NCBI GenBank assembly: GCA_949358305.1
Contig: OX442322.1
Coordinates: 4,588,001 to 4,652,000, forward strand
Length of the DNA: 64,000 nt
Reading direction: 5' to 3'
From: Strigamia acuminata
Lineage: Eukaryota; Arthropoda; Chilopoda; Geophilomorpha; Linotaeniidae
Shown: in pieces, positions 51,201-60,797 of the stretch
Layout of the letters: each line of letters starts with the position of its first letter
Position numbering within the stretch: position 1 is the stretch's first letter
Notes under the pieces: model-generated
Database searches by the model: none
The model's input: the letters and a program-made list of their open reading frames with translations, nothing else
Told to the model about the DNA's origin: nothing
Position numbers and translations under genes: made by a program

Positions 51201-52468
51201 ACAAATTGATAAGGGCCGTTTGGCGTATAAAACGCTGTTTTTGGACGATCTTCCTCACACATTTCGACCTGATAGTAACCTTTGACAAGGTCAATGGACG
51301 TAAAATACTTTGCCGGACCAGTATTATGCAATAAAAGGTCAATACTTGGCATCTGTATTACTTCGACTTCGGTGATGGCATTCAGCCACCGGTAGTCGAT
51401 GCACATCCTATACGAGCCGTCAGGCTTCGCAACAATGACGGGATGACTTATGAAGGACCCTTTGGCCTTTTCAATGAGTCCATCCTGTTCCAATTCTGCA
51501 GCTAGTTTGGTCATAATGGCTCTCTTGGCCGGGTTATACATTCTATACTGCATTTTGGGCAATGAATGCCCTTCTTTGAACTTAATACGATGTTGGGTCA
51601 CGTTAGTGCACCCAACTTGATCACGAAATACATTCGGTATCGAGTTAACCACTTCGCGAAGTGCTAGTCTTTGTTCCGGAGTGCAGTCGCTCTCCTCAAC
51701 TAATTTTTCATCCCAAGTCAACACAGGAGTGTCTGTTAACTCAATTGAGTTGAGAGTGGACGACAGTCCTAAATAATCGAAAGTAATTCGATTTAACGGG
51801 GCGAGGGCCAAATTGGCTTCTTCCGACTCATAAGGGGCGGACCAATTAGGTTTATCTGCACAAGAGAACTCTTGTAAATGTGGATGCGGACTAATTTTCT
51901 GTCTGCGCATGAAATTGTGACCAAGTATCAAGCCACAAACTCGTTTTGCCAAAACGATGAAATTCATTGGTGTAAATTCATCAGCCCATTGCACGCACAA
52001 AGTTATTTGTCCGACAGGCTTGTGTGCTACGCCTACAGCGTTAACCAACATGTTTCTGGGAGCCTCTTGCAAAATTTCCGGCAGAGCCTGAATTTCAGAC
52101 AAAAGTTGTTCTCCAATGTAACATTGAGATGCTCCTGTATCCATGAGCGCGTTGTAGGTGAGCCCACCAATTGTGATCTTCATTCGAGGATCATCTTTAT
52201 TATTACCCAAAGTAATATTGTGCAAATTATTACCACCTATGACTCTGTTGAGTCGGCGAAGTCTACAGAATTTCTTCGTGTAGCACTTGTGAGGAAATAA
52301 TGTCAGATTTTTTAATTGTTCTGTCATTTCTTGCAAGTTCTCATCTACTCCACCACTATGACTAGTGGCTATTTCAAGACAAGTTGTGTCTATATCCATA
52401 AATAAAATCTCCGATGTAGCATTAGCTACTTCTGGGGGATGGAATAAACCTTCGTCCCCCGGATCTAG
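48269..52468 (-). CDS. pol: Gypsy copy 2 Pol polyprotein
   Basis: Uninterrupted frame of about 1400 codons, nearly identical to copy 1, with DTGA protease, YLDD RT, TDASHEGLG RNase H, HHCC finger and DDE integrase. It starts in the -1 frame at the slippery site 52468-52474; the first ATG is at 52397-52399 (MDIDTTCLE). Between copies the substitutions are few and mostly conservative (for example KSKHRHRQR kept in the basic tail). Confidence 0.93.
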   Translation of the reverse strand, partial: LDPGDEGLFHPPEVANATSEILFMDIDTTCLEIATSHSGGVDENLQEMTEQLKNLTLFPHKCYTKKFCRLRRLNRVIGGNNLHNITLGNNKDDPRMKITIGGLTYNALMDTGASQCYIGEQLLSEIQALPEILQEAPRNMLVNAVGVAHKPVGQITLCVQWADEFTPMNFIVLAKRVCGLILGHNFMRRQKISPHPHLQEFSCADKPNWSAPYESEEANLALAPLNRITFDYLGLSSTLNSIELTDTPVLTWDEKLVEESDCTPEQRLALREVVNSIPNVFRDQVGCTNVTQHRIKFKEGHSLPKMQYRMYNPAKRAIMTKLAAELEQDGLIEKAKGSFISHPVIVAKPDGSYRMCIDYRWLNAITEVEVIQMPSIDLLLHNTGPAKYFTSIDLVKGYYQVEMCEEDRPKTAFYTPNGPYQFVRMPFGLCNAPCTFQRLMEGILGSALQDYALVYLDDVIVYSDNWDDHLKHVRDVLERLNQANMTINKAKSRFGRTELKFLGHWIKLEGLFGDPDKISAIMKFPTPTCAKDIQRFHGMTNFFRKFVPNYGTIAAPYTRMMNEKTPFEWGDEQTEAFNKIKELLCGDNCLHKPDMTLPFVVMTDASHEGLGAVLCQDVDIFDEKKQKNISVPRPVAYASRVLRGAEKRYTTPELECLAVVWAIDRFKPYLEYGTFTLESDAEALKWLMRTPEPSGKFGRWALRIQCGNFKIVFRKGAANQVADALSRAPLTEEDIPLRDHVEPVEIKQYWPEWDGNPSVSLNRAPEKREFLASIRSYFSENSKECSEEREGEEVQETLYSALTEVLKEVPPTRREIIDAQLLDTECKRIREYLLNDKVVGIPQSEIKEWKNKVKNYCLDKKEVDGDQMIIYFNPSFEEELNDSGNGFKAVVPSALVKRVLFACHGHPLSGHAGMSKTLEKTRLIYFWPGMSRSVRNYVKSCTHCAQYKPIQQKRHAAPYTPHNMTNPWECINMDLMGPKPAGRSQNQYIFVIIDNCTKFVEIKALTKATSANCVQELRSVTNRWGHPKKIVSDNGKQFVSDIYNEYCEMYNIRPSHTSTYHAQANPTERANRDIKTMLALYTDVHTQWPRYLDEFAFAMRNNVSAATGSSPMLLNTGRIVTLPFDPRIIKHANPFDKENPEKYVRVLLDVLRRSHQEMHRRIQLNFERHRKIHEQKFVITEFEVGDLVWKQTHILSCADKNISAGFAEKRDGPWEITKVLPGGAYKLRKLSDGSIEKSVNIKALYPYTPSYPIETWKVGQKSASYSPQENPKWMDESNQLPDAEEMELIPETSSEIPMELSDSTSVQIDKSAPIKSKHRHRQRLTAIEKKAALKRGETPKKPPRKPRKPQPVVPRTSLRPRRERRPNPKYADENFVRNITAVFKKPYQQRGTASKFCCN

Positions 52469-52474
52469 TTTTTT
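52434..52474 (-). promoter_or_regulatory. -1 frameshift signal, Gypsy copy 2
   Basis: A AAA AAC (52468-52474), TAG (52465-52467), spacer, stem GGGGGA (52455-52460) with TCCCCC (52434-52439). Sequence as in copy 1, but gag is already stopped upstream by the palindrome at 52598. Confidence 0.75.
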
Positions 52475-52594
52475 GAACTAGTAGCACTTGAATCTGTCGA
52501 TTCGGGCTTGATCAAAGTTTTGACCATTTCTGCCAACGAGTTGGTCAGCGAAGTTTGTAACTTATTTTCAAAAGTATTTAATTTATTTAATTCC

Positions 52595-54721
52595 TTAGGA
52601 TAACTCAAGAAGTGTTGCATCCAACACTTCTTGAGTTATCCACCTATTATTAGGTCGTTTAGAAGTCGGATCCACAGTCGGGGAATCCGGAGTACCACGT
52701 TTTTGTAACTCTTCAGAGTTGAAATTTGTGCGTGGTTTTGGATTTGTACATTCCCGACGCACATGTCCGGGCTGTTTACAGTTATAACAGACTATTTGAC
52801 CACGTCTGGTCTGATCTACTACTCCATTTATTAAATAAACGGCCTCACACTCCTCAGGTAACTCTTCATCACAAATATTAAGTTGTTCTTGTGAATCCAA
52901 AGTTAAGGATTTAGCATTTGTCTTCAACTGAGGACGAGTGTCTGTTTTCCGAGGTGGGAAAACAACTGGATTGGAATTATTTTCCTTTACTCCATTAGCT
53001 GTACGACTGTACAGACCTTTATTTTTCGTTATAACGGTATAAATCTCTGTCAGAGGTAAATCCGCTATGCCTTGCGTATGCAAAAGCAAATCGTTAGCAG
53101 GAGTTACACTCCCGATAAAAAGACATCCAGCCCCTTTTGCATCAAGACTGTCTTGCAATATCCATAACTGGTAATATTTGTGCATAAAGTCGTAAAGACT
53201 TTCTGTTTCCAGTTGTCTTAATTTCGTTAATTGATTCGTCCGCTCTTGTCGAGTGGCTACAAACCTTTCTTTGAACGCCTGTTCAAATACTTCCCAAGAT
53301 ATGAAATCTCCTCTCCTTTCATGGAACCAACCATGTGCTTGCTCGGTTAGATAACCAGCAACGCCTTTAACAAGCATGTCATCGAGTGACATGTTTCGCA
53401 GGAAAGCGACATTTTTTACAATGGTGAGAAAGCGTTCGCTTTCTTCTGCTTTTCCGGAGAATACAGGAATATCTGGGGGCTTCAAACTGTTAGTTTGAGG
53501 GACAATGGCAGAACTTTTTCCAGCCTGCATTAATTTATGCATGGTTGTGGCAATTGACGCGAGGTCATCAGCCGTCATTCCAAAGCTGCTTGGAGGACGT
53601 GAATGGTCATTCGACGATCCACCAGTGTTTGATTGACTCGAGTTATTTTGACTTGAGCCACCATTGTTGGGGTTGAAATTATTCGACCCTCCTTGATTTG
53701 GTCTACTGTGGTTACCAAAATTCGAATGGTTTTTCGAATTACCTTGGTTCCCATAATTCGAATGATTATTAGAATTACTCCGATTGTTAAAGTTCGGACG
53801 GTTGTTCGAGCTTCCTGGGCCACCAAAATTCGGACGATTGTTCGAATTGCTTGGTGTACCGTGATTCAAATAATTATTGGAATCTCCTTGCGTCTCCGGA
53901 TTAGAAGGATTATTTAAATCATTCATATCAACTGGGTTATTCGAGTTCGGAGGAACTGGGTGACCCCTTTGCATGTTAGGTGCTGGACTAGAATTGTTTG
54001 CAAATCTAGAATTTGGGTCAAAACGGCGGTTTGGACCTCTTGTCGCACCTAAATTTGGGTTCAAATTTCCAGCGAGATTCGGACAACTATTTGACCCGTT
54101 TGGAAAACTTGGATTAGGGTTGGCCATATTAGGCGGACCCAAATTCGCTCTGTTGAACGTATTCTCAAAGTTCTCTGGATTTGTAAATCCTCTTTGTTGG
54201 TTGCGAGCGAAGTTATTCGCTCGTAATCGTTGTTGGAAAGCACGATTAAAATCTCCTGGTGTCAAATTCGACTGATCTTGACGAGGAGGTTGTGCATTTT
54301 TATTTCTATATCTAGAAATAGGCGTCGAAGGAGTGGGACTAAAATTATTTAATCTTTGGCTGGTTGGGGAATTAGGATGCTCCGACGTAGCACGACGTGC
54401 GTGCACGAAATCTAATACTTCGGTCAACGATCTAAATTGGTTTGGGTTCAAACCGTGATCCTGACAAAATAATAGACCGCCTCGGCCTAAATGAGAACCT
54501 TCAGGAATGCATTCCTCTTCTCCAGGCGGAGTGGGTTCACGTGGAATCCTATTTTCACCAGATGGTCCGGCTGTTTCATTTGAAACGCCATTGTGGACCG
54601 CGTGGTTTCCCACTTCTTCCATTCCAGTAGGAACAGGTACAAACCCGGATAGATTCATTCCACCGGTCAAACAAGTTCTTTCCTTACCACGGGTGTGCAT
54701 GTGATGCTGGTTATTAGTCAT
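52595..54721 (-). CDS. gag: Gypsy copy 2 Gag, C-terminus altered
   Basis: 708 codons from ATG 54719-54721 (MTNNQHHMHTRGKERT). N-terminal Pro/Glu/Gly region, then about 200 residues dominated by Asn, Gly, Ser and Gln in short repeats (NSNNHSNYGNQGNSKNHSN), then the capsid-like core with WFHERRGDFISWEVFEQAF and LYDFMHKYYQLW, then zinc knuckle VCYNCKQPGHVRREC (about 640-655). The end reads VLDATLLELS in place of the coiled-coil-like tail of copy 1, because of the inverted repeat at 52598-52641, and so the frame no longer reaches the frameshift site. Confidence 0.88.
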   Translation of the reverse strand: MTNNQHHMHTRGKERTCLTGGMNLSGFVPVPTGMEEVGNHAVHNGVSNETAGPSGENRIPREPTPPGEEECIPEGSHLGRGGLLFCQDHGLNPNQFRSLTEVLDFVHARRATSEHPNSPTSQRLNNFSPTPSTPISRYRNKNAQPPRQDQSNLTPGDFNRAFQQRLRANNFARNQQRGFTNPENFENTFNRANLGPPNMANPNPSFPNGSNSCPNLAGNLNPNLGATRGPNRRFDPNSRFANNSSPAPNMQRGHPVPPNSNNPVDMNDLNNPSNPETQGDSNNYLNHGTPSNSNNRPNFGGPGSSNNRPNFNNRSNSNNHSNYGNQGNSKNHSNFGNHSRPNQGGSNNFNPNNGGSSQNNSSQSNTGGSSNDHSRPPSSFGMTADDLASIATTMHKLMQAGKSSAIVPQTNSLKPPDIPVFSGKAEESERFLTIVKNVAFLRNMSLDDMLVKGVAGYLTEQAHGWFHERRGDFISWEVFEQAFKERFVATRQERTNQLTKLRQLETESLYDFMHKYYQLWILQDSLDAKGAGCLFIGSVTPANDLLLHTQGIADLPLTEIYTVITKNKGLYSRTANGVKENNSNPVVFPPRKTDTRPQLKTNAKSLTLDSQEQLNICDEELPEECEAVYLINGVVDQTRRGQIVCYNCKQPGHVRRECTNPKPRTNFNSEELQKRGTPDSPTVDPTSKRPNNRWITQEVLDATLLELS
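52598..52641. repeat. Perfect 20-bp inverted repeat in gag
   Basis: GGATAACTCAAGAAGTGTTG (52598-52617), 4-nt loop, and its exact reverse complement (52622-52641). The right arm is ancestral gag sequence, present in copy 1; the left arm replaces unrelated ancestral sequence. Confidence 0.9.
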
Positions 54722-55588
54722 AACTAAACTTAAAACTAAGAAAATTTCCTAAGTCTGAGAGATAACGATGAAGTTGCAAACGTTCAGGAGGATCGCAAAC
54801 GAAGCAGTGGTCACACTAGTTCGAAAGGAAGTATGGGTACTTCAATACACCCCTCTGATTTGTCAAGTATCAATGCTAGTCTCGCGAGAGTCCAATCTCG
54901 TCCGAGATTGGTGGAAATCACCAAGTTCGTGGAACCGTAATCTTGACAGATTCCAGTGTTATGACGTAGTCACAAACAATATGAATACTTTTCAAAGTAC
55001 TCTAAAATATTATCAAATTTATTTAATAAAAATGAATGATCACCTTTATGAAATTTTTAAAGTTTTTAAAACTCGTAATTTCAAAAGACGTGCCGATTCG
55101 TTTGAATCGACGGCTTTTCTGCACAACACGGGTTGCTAGGCAACACAACAGCGAGAATCCTTCTTCGCTGAAATCCGAATGGTATTCCATTCATAAAATT
55201 CGATTTCAATGGCTTGAGATCACGATTTTCAACCAACATTTTAATGTAGATCAAGTCTGTAAAATGAGGTAAACCATTTTGAAATAAAATATAAATTTTA
55301 ATTCCTTCGGAAATGTCAATTTTTTTTTTTATTTATTTAGACAAATAAATTTAGGTTTAACTTGAAGTCTCAAGCAAAATTACTTATTTAAAACATTCCA
55401 AAAATAAAGCGATTGTCAAATTGATAGAATTCTTTAAGAATTCCGTCAAAGTCGAACTTTTCAAAATTAGGCCCGACCGCGTGGTTTTGTCCGATTGTCG
55501 ATGACAAAATGACGTTACCCGGGCGGAACCAACTTCAACAAGTTCGGGCAAGACTCCCATTCTCGGGGTTGGGCCTTTAGGCCTGACC
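54722..55588 (-). other. Leader of Gypsy copy 2, left part
   Basis: Non-coding and colinear with 27431-28300 of copy 1, including the GTTGCTAGGCAAC palindrome (55132-55144). The right part is 56919-57165 beyond the nested transposon. Confidence 0.65.
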
Positions 55589-56918
55589 GGGGATTCATAA
55601 CTGGCGCGAAATGAATTGGCGCGGAATTATTTTTTTTCACAGAACCCGTTTTCAGTAAATTGAACTGGCGCGAATTGAATAAGCGCGGAATTTTGAATTC
55701 AATTGTTGAATTAGCGCGGAATGCCAACATTGTCAACTGAATAAGCGCGGAATTTGTTAAAATTTGGAACTGAATTAGCGCGGAATTTGGACAAAGTTTG
55801 GAACTGAATTAGCGCGGAATTTGGACAAAAGTTGGAACTGAATAAGCGCGGAATACGAAAAGCAATACAATTTTTTTATTTGTTGTTTTCCAATCGAATT
55901 TACTTATTTTCGTGGTTTTTAGGCTTTTAAAGTCAATTTTGGACGTTTTTTCAACCAAAATTCTCACACTTGAAAAATGTTCGTTTAACGACACGATTCG
56001 TCCAATTAGTGACCTTCGTTAAGTTGGCCCCCCTATGTCCAATCCAAAAGATTTATTGGACTAGATAGCCCTTTCAATGGACATAATTGGACTTCGTTTG
56101 TTACATTAAACAAATATAACAAACGAAAAACCGAAATTGTAATTGCTGACAAAAATTGCAGTTTTGAATAAGAGCCGCAGCTCTTAATTGATAAAATACG
56201 GTAGTCATTTTTTCTTTAAAAAATTGGTGATTTATGTCATGTTCACCATTTTATTTCAAATTTCTAATTTTAAAATGCATGTCTTCGTAATTAAACTTGG
56301 GTATTTTTTTGAAAAACCGATTAACTTTCATGTTCACCATTTTCATTTTGAATTTCGATTGACCACGAATTGTAAACAAACTAGAGCTTTATCTGGCGGA
56401 AGCCGTGACCAAAATAAAATTTAATTTTGAAATTTAAAAAAAAGACTAATTTTCAAAATTGACCTTTAGGAATATTTAACACATGAATCCTATGTGTAAT
56501 CTGCCGCTGAAAACGTTGGCGTCCTTATATTTCTCATTAAATTTAGTTAAAAAGAAGAAATCAGCAAATTACGACAAAAATTGAACAAACGCTCATTGCA
56601 GTAAAGCCCCCTTCCGTCTCCTAGCGGAATTCTCTACAGCACACCATTCCGCGCTCAGGCAATTCAAGAACTGAATAAGCGCGGAATTCTCTACAGCACA
56701 CCATTCCGCGCTCAGGCAATTCAAGAACTGAATAAGCGCGGAATGGTGTTCAGTAAATAATTCCGCGCTTAGTCAGTTCTGGAATTGCCTGAGCGCGGAA
56801 TTCTCATTACCACAACTGAACGGGCGCGGAATGATCAGCCGAGAACTGAATAAGCGCGAATGAATAAGCGCGGAATTTCTTTCCGCGCTCATTCATTCCG
56901 CGCCAGTTATTGTAACCC
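55589..56918. mobile_element. Non-autonomous foldback-like DNA transposon (9-bp TSD)
   Basis: 1330 bp absent from copy 1 at the same site, flanked by GGCCTGACC (55580-55588 and 56919-56927). The ends are inverted repeats (GGGGATTCATAACTGGCGCG at the left, complement of CGCGCCAGTTATTGTAACCC at the right). The motif AACTGAATAAGCGCGGAAT and close variants recur many times near both ends in both orientations, including about four tandem units of some 33 bp at 55735-55855. No transposase is present. A 9-bp TSD suits the Mutator-like superfamily; the family assignment is tentative. Confidence 0.8.
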
Positions 56919-57165
56919 GGCCTGACCACGCGGTAGAAATTATTATTTTGTTAAAACGTATAATTTCCACGGCGGAGAATAAAGAACAAAGTGAGTTACA
57001 CTTATTATCTTTTCAACAAAATTTAAGACAAAAATAAAATATATTAAACACTTATAAATCTCAAACGAAATTTATTTTTCACACAAAAATCACCATAAAC
57101 GTTACACTACTCGAATTCATCATAGACATGCAAAACTTCAAATTTTATTTAAAATTTGGCAGCCT

Positions 57166-57183
57166 ATCTTGGTAGAACCTCCA
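57166..57183 (-). other. Primer-binding site of Gypsy copy 2, tRNA-Gln
   Basis: TGGAGGTTCTACCAAGAT on the sense strand, two bases from the LTR; one more mismatch to tRNA-Gln than in copy 1. Confidence 0.7.
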
Positions 57184-57185
57184 CT

Positions 57186-58921
57186 TGTGACAATTCTACT
57201 TTTGGGCTAATTTATTAGTCCTTTGAGATAGATAATTCGGTTTATACAAGACGTTGCTAAGTTTAGCAACAACCTAACCGGGATAAGCTACGGAAGTCTT
57301 TACAAACATGAATATGTGGACAAGTAGAAATAACTTACAGTTTTAGTGTGACATGACATATTTATTACTAAATACTAACAACAAAAGATGGGTTCTTGAC
57401 GCGTGTAAACGGGCGGCATCAACTGGTTGAGGATCCGGGCGAAGCCAGAGGGATACGGCTGACTTGCGGCATCGTCACAAATATCGCTACGGAGACGTAT
57501 TTGGTCCGCAGCTCGAGTATCTAATAATGCGAAGAGTCCTTCGCATAAGTAGGAATATTCAGCAGAATATTCCATGTTCCAAATGAATAAAAGTAAAGTA
57601 ATTAGTGGAATACAACAAATGAATTGTTGTATAAATATTAATTGGGCGGGGACCGTCACGACAATTGAGAGAACGTCGCGGGAGTTGTTGAGACTCCATC
57701 CGCCAGCATGCCTTACGACGACAAGCTCTCGTGATCAGGCGCCGAGTATTTAATTGTGTGCTTTAACTCGCTATCGGTGGTACCAACCACCAGGTAAACA
57801 TTTCTATGGACTTACCGGGTTTAAAAGATATTGCCAATACAGGATTACCAATGCCCGAGTAATTTGTTTAACACGATATATTTTATATATCATTCACGGG
57901 TTACTAACCCGGAGGGTACGATGGGGCGGGGACCGTCTTGACGGTCGAGAGAACCATCGCGGGAGGATTTGACTCCTCCATCCGCCAGCATGCCTTACGA
58001 TGACGGGATCCATTGATCGAGCACCGGGTAAAATATTATTTGGCCACTGCCGTTGGATTACCATTATCCAGGTAGTTATTTATCGCAACATCTTGAAGAT
58101 ATTACTCACGGGCTACCAACCCGGCGTGTTACCTGTGCATTAGGCCTTTACCGGCTTTTAACGAGCGGAAGGACCAATCGTAGAAAGACGGGAACCTGCG
58201 AGGGCTGTTTACAACAACCATCCTGCAGCGGACTGAGGCCAGTTAGCTGAGGGACCTACTTTCATTTAGCAAGGTCGTACTGTATACGACCGTTATATTA
58301 AGCCACCGTACGAAATCCTACTGTCCCGTAGAACAGCTGGCTAACGTTACGGGGCCATTTCATGCGAATGCATGTCTATTACCGGAGTTAGCCTTCCCGA
58401 AAAGTCCCTACAACAACAATAACAATAGTAATGAATACCGATTGTGGAGAGCTGAGGTGGCCTGATGTGTCGATAAGAAAGTGAAATCAAACGATAACAA
58501 CAATTCAATTACAGACATTTACAGTTATCAAGCCAGGGGATTGAGAGGTGAGAAACTGATGCTTATATAGTTCTGTAGAACTACTAGATTGGCGACAGCC
58601 AATCAGCGTACGAATCAACGGATTGGTGGGTCACTAGTCCGGACCTAATATATGACTATGTCCAGATGGGCCCAGTTGGGGTCCGAAAGGGTCCGATTGG
58701 TTCCCTTCGACAGGTAAGTAATGTGGATATTGTTTCGATAGAATCAACATCATCAAGTAATTAATACTTAATTCATATTGAATAAAATAGTTATATTTTA
58801 TTCACCGTGTCCAAGTAATAGTTTATTACGCTTTTTGTTTCATCGAGTTTGAATTACGCGCGTTTGTTAAACAGCGCCATCTATTGTGAACATTGATAAA
58901 TACTGATTTGTAATCATCACA
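57186..58921 (-). repeat. 5' LTR of Gypsy copy 2
   Basis: 1736 bp with the same termini as the other copies; the outer flank ACCT completes the TSD. Confidence 0.92.
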
Positions 58922-59588
58922 ACCTTGTGAAGCGTTGGTACCTGCCGTGACACGGTGCCAGTTTGTTGTTATCAACTAATGGACAACTTTGATTTGAGGG
59001 GGCGCTTGTTAGCATTTTGTAAATAAAGAGTTATCCATTAGTTGAAATGTCGTGCATAAACAATGTGAAAAATAACCATTGTTATGTCTAATTGTCATAT
59101 CTTACGTGCAGTGTGATAATAGTTTAATTTGCTGTTGATATGATTAAAGAAAGCTTATGTTTATTTTTGATCTTAGAGCTTGGGCAATTGTTGTATTTAT
59201 TTGTGTGCCCCATATAAATGTAATAATTTAATTGATTCAGATAACAGTTGCCTATTTATGTATATTTAATTATTGTTTGAATTTGTAAGATCAATCACAA
59301 CCATTTAGATATGTGTGTGATTGATCCATGCTTTTTGTATTGTAATAGGATTATTTATGATGCAAACATATATGATTTATCCTGTATTTATATATAATAC
59401 CTGTAACCTATGCTTTGAGATTATATTCGGTATCTGGTTTGGAGAGTGCAAAAATGGCTGCCTCCAGTCCTGTATCAAGCTGCAAATAAATGGCTCAACA
59501 TTTTTATTTTACCAGGTGTTAGTAAGTTGAATTTATCATAATTTACTTTGTTTATTGGCACTATAAGCACAGAAGTGCGGCCACAACA
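58922..59588 (+). repeat. 3' end and probable 3' LTR of copia relic E
   Basis: Continues relic E after Gypsy copy 2. A polypurine tract TTTGAGGGGGCGCT is followed at 59007 by TGTTAGCATTTTG, a typical LTR start, and AAATAAATGG near 59483 is a likely polyadenylation signal. The right end is not fixed; a CACAACA near 59582-59588 is one candidate. No gene inside. Confidence 0.5.
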
Positions 59589-60085
59589 TTTGCCAGTGAT
59601 TTTTGGACTTTTTGGGGGTTTTTCGTAACATTACTGTTCGCACCAGGAATCGCGAACATTTCATGCCCAGGACGAGGCCCCGGCTCCCGCCGGCGTATAC
59701 GTGGATTTCCGTCAAAATCGAAATTTCGGAATTTCGTAATTTTCATCAGAATTTCAAGTTGGGCACCGCTTCCACTGTCCAACACCGGGTTAGCAGCCTC
59801 CACCAGTGGTTATCACATTATACCCTGGGACGTCTGAATTTACTGGCACATCGGCAGAACAATCACCTCGACAATCACCCCCTTCGACACCTCGTCCATC
59901 TGCACCACCATTGCCTCAACGTTCACCTTTACGAGATCCGCCAAGATTTGTCACAACACGTCGCAAACAACGTGCCGACGATCCAACGACACATACTCTA
60001 CAAATCTCGACCCGGCTCCCACGTCCCCTGCACCTATATTAGGGACTGAAGTTGCTGCAGCAACGGCTCGCCATACAACTCACAT
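59589..60085 (+). pseudogene. Linker region of copia relic G
   Basis: From about 59800 a Pro/Ser/Arg-rich reading (SPPSTPRPSAPPLPQRSP) of the kind found between copia integrase and RT, in a frame different from the downstream RT frame. 59589-59800 shows nothing recognisable. Confidence 0.45.
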
Positions 60086-60797
60086 GTGGCGACTAGTCGG
60101 CGAGACGGAGAATGTAGTGAATGGGTCCGTGAAAAACATCTTCGAAAAGATCAGAAGCCTGTATCCATTTTAATCAACGTTTATTATTTTCCAACACCGA
60201 AGATTCGACTCAGATCTTACAAGGATATTGAAGATTACTGTATGTTACATAACATCGATTATGAACCAGAACTTTTCTTCTTTGGCAATCTCGAACATAA
60301 ATTGCCAATTATTCCGGGCGTCCGTCATGCGGCTCACTTATGCCGAACTGAACCAGCTTCATATGCTGAGATTCCGAAGTTCAACGACGCTCCGAAATGG
60401 CGTGAAGCTATACAAGAAGAACTGGACACATTCAAAGAGAGAGAAATTTATGAAGAAGTTCCGAAACCACCAAACACAACTATACTCGGCTGTAAGTGGA
60501 TTTTTAAGCTGAAGACAGATGCAGCCGAAACCGTCACCCGATATCGAGCACGCTTAGTAGCGCAAGGCTTTCGTCAAACCCTCGGTGTCGACTACGATGA
60601 AGTGTTTAGTCCGGTGGTGAACTTTGTACTCATTCGTTTATTCTTTTGTCTTCTGGTTGTGTTACATGGATGGAAGGACGCTCACCTCGACGTGAAGTGT
60701 GCGTATCTGTACGGGGAATTGAAGCATAAAGTTTATATGAGAATCCCCGCAGGTGCCACATGTTCCCATCCCGACAATGTTTGGCTGCTCATCAAGT
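60086..60797 (+). pseudogene. Copia relic G: MBD-like domain and RT N-terminus
   Basis: 238-codon frame. Residues about 10-68 read as an MBD-like domain: EWVREKHLRKDQ, then INVYYFPTPKIRLRSYKDIE, DYC and LFFF. It is followed by the copia RT start (WREAIQEELDTFKEREIYEE, LGCKWIFKL, RYRARLVAQGFRQ, EVFSPVVNFVLIRLFFCLLV, HLDVKCAYLYGEL) to VWLLIK, where the LTR of element F cuts it at 60798. The protein is clearly diverged from the intact copia but has the same domain order. Confidence 0.75.

Larger units (their letters stand above)
37936..58921 (-). mobile_element. Large Gypsy retrotransposon, copy 2 (TSD ACCT)
   Basis: Flanked by the 4-bp TSD ACCT (37932-37935 and 58922-58925). About 21 kb, of which 6.26 kb is a nested copia and 1.34 kb a nested DNA transposon with their TSDs; without them about 13.4 kb. 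LTRs of 1736 bp differ at roughly 15 positions by eye, so it is older than copy 1. pol is intact; gag is truncated by a palindrome mutation; the third ORF is split by copia and has lost its 3' part. Confidence 0.92.
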
